From Aquiflexum sp041749095 (GTDB lineage: Bacteria > Bacteroidota > Bacteroidia > Cytophagales > Cyclobacteriaceae), in assembly GCF_041749095.1 (NCBI RefSeq), contig NZ_JBGTCA010000429.1, positions 7,753-71,752 on the forward strand: a stretch of 64,000 bases of DNA, given 5' to 3'. Positions 63,497 to 64,000 of the stretch are shown here, piece after piece. Under the pieces are notes generated by a model. The model saw only the letters and a program-made list of their open reading frames with translations. It was not told the DNA's origin and searched no databases. Numbering within the stretch: position 1 is the stretch's first letter; each line of letters starts with the position of its first letter. A program made the translations under genes and the position numbers.

Positions 63497-63597
63497 TCAA
63501 GTCTTCAGACTTGGACTATATTAGCAGCAGTCTTCAGACTGCATACCAGCCAGTCTGAAGACTGGTAATAATCCGGTCCAAGACTAAGTCTTGAACC
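63497..63597. repeat. Nested palindromic element between hutH and hutI
   Basis: About 100 bases made of four related palindromic units: AAGTCTTCAGACTT (63499-63512), GCAGTCTTCAGACTGC (63527-63542), CCAGTCTGAAGACTGG (63550-63565) and CCAAGACTAAGTCTTG (63578-63593). The outermost units begin with GTTCAAG and end with CTTGAAC, so the whole element is an imperfect palindrome. No T-run follows. Its role is unknown. Confidence 0.7.
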
Positions 63598-63614
63598 AAC
63601 CAAACCAAAATACC

Positions 63615-64000
63615 ATGCCAACCATAAAACACACCTTCATCGGTCCCATCCGCCAAGCCGTCACCATGTCAAGCCTCCCTCTCAAAGGAGCCTTGAAAGA
63701 CGAGCAATTAGAAGTGATTTCCGAAGCAGGAATCCTGATCAAAAATGACAAAATCCATCAAATTGGAAGTTATTGGGATATATTTCCGGAAGCCCAGTCT
63801 ATCGGTGCTGAAATGGTGACCTTAAAGGGAGACTTTGTAGCCCTTCCGGGTTTGATTGACTGCCATACACATATCTGTTTTGGTGGCAGCCGTGCGCAGG
63901 ATTATGCGTTACGCAATGCCGGTAAAACCTACCTTGAAATCGCCAAGTCCGGTGGCGGGATTTGGAACACTGTAACAAAAACCCGAAAAGCCAGTTTGGA
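63615..64000 (+). CDS. hutI: Imidazolonepropionase, N-terminal part only
   Basis: An open frame from ATG 63615 to the right window edge, about 128 residues visible. It begins MPTIKHTFIGPIRQAV and contains LPGLIDCHTHICFGGSRAQD, the metal-binding His-x-His and arginine segment of imidazolonepropionase. YLEIAKSGGGIWNTVTKTR follows, also typical. It opens the imidazolone ring to formiminoglutamate, the third step of histidine breakdown. HutU was not seen in this window. The gene continues past 64000. Confidence 0.94.
   Translation, partial: MPTIKHTFIGPIRQAVTMSSLPLKGALKDEQLEVISEAGILIKNDKIHQIGSYWDIFPEAQSIGAEMVTLKGDFVALPGLIDCHTHICFGGSRAQDYALRNAGKTYLEIAKSGGGIWNTVTKTRKASL

Overview
The window is chromosomal DNA of a Bacteroidota bacterium, most likely order Cytophagales, family Cyclobacteriaceae or close to it. 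This placement is inferred from protein style, not from a marker gene. The supporting signs are roughly 40% GC, few Shine-Dalgarno sites, TAnnTTTG-like promoter elements, many secreted proteins and lipoproteins, large hybrid histidine kinases, a fused B12 acyl-CoA mutase, GH97 and GH32 hydrolases, and LptD divergent from an N-acetylmuramoyl-alanine amidase. No rRNA, tRNA, CRISPR array, prophage or intact insertion sequence was seen.

Layout. 1-8 kb: the start of a secreted protein, a cytoplasmic hybrid kinase with many PAS domains, a badly decayed S9 peptidase pseudogene, an intergenic stretch rich in hairpins, a small acidic lipoprotein, a TolC-type relic, and fmt. 8-14 kb: a RES/Xre toxin-antitoxin pair, a DUF4412-like protein, a DHFR-cinA overlapping pair and a 2-oxoacid dehydrogenase E2. 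13.6-18.2 kb (minus strand): a membrane hybrid kinase coupled to a Cache-type lipoprotein, then an OsmC pair. 18.3-27 kb: an IcmF-type fused mutase, an M50 protease with a CBS region, and GH97 plus GH32. 27-34.6 kb (minus): a histidine-phosphatase-like lipoprotein and both subunits of an AddAB-type helicase-nuclease. 34.8-46.8 kb: a subtilase lipoprotein, a HEPN/MNT pair, a FAD/Fe-S oxidase, a YdcF protein, an M20 peptidase, a ThDP enzyme and a sorbosone dehydrogenase-cytochrome c lipoprotein. 46.8-58.2 kb: lptD and amidase, an acyl-CoA carboxylase beta subunit, a transglutaminase-like protein, a redoxin, a PPTase, and a tight WD40-DivIVA-folB-chaN-DUF4268 run. 58.4-64 kb: a DUF5060 glycosidase-like lipoprotein, VapBC, fused LysR and MazF relics, and the start of a hut operon (hutH, hutI).

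Most genes are housekeeping or ordinary accessory genes. Functional groups are envelope biogenesis (LptD, amidase), double-strand break repair (AddAB), acyl-CoA metabolism (IcmF, carboxylase, E2), folate and one-carbon steps (DHFR, FolB, Fmt), histidine degradation and glycan cleavage. Three intact toxin-antitoxin-like pairs and one dead MazF toxin are scattered rather than clustered.

No clearly new multigene system was found. The points most worth a second look are the dispersed 33-bp perfect palindrome (three copies) and other palindromic elements, four gene relics recognised in degenerate DNA (S9 peptidase, TolC factor, LysR and MazF), a possible small RNA before 6.66 kb, a 27-bp palindrome between icmF and the M50 protease, and the Cache lipoprotein coupled to its kinase.
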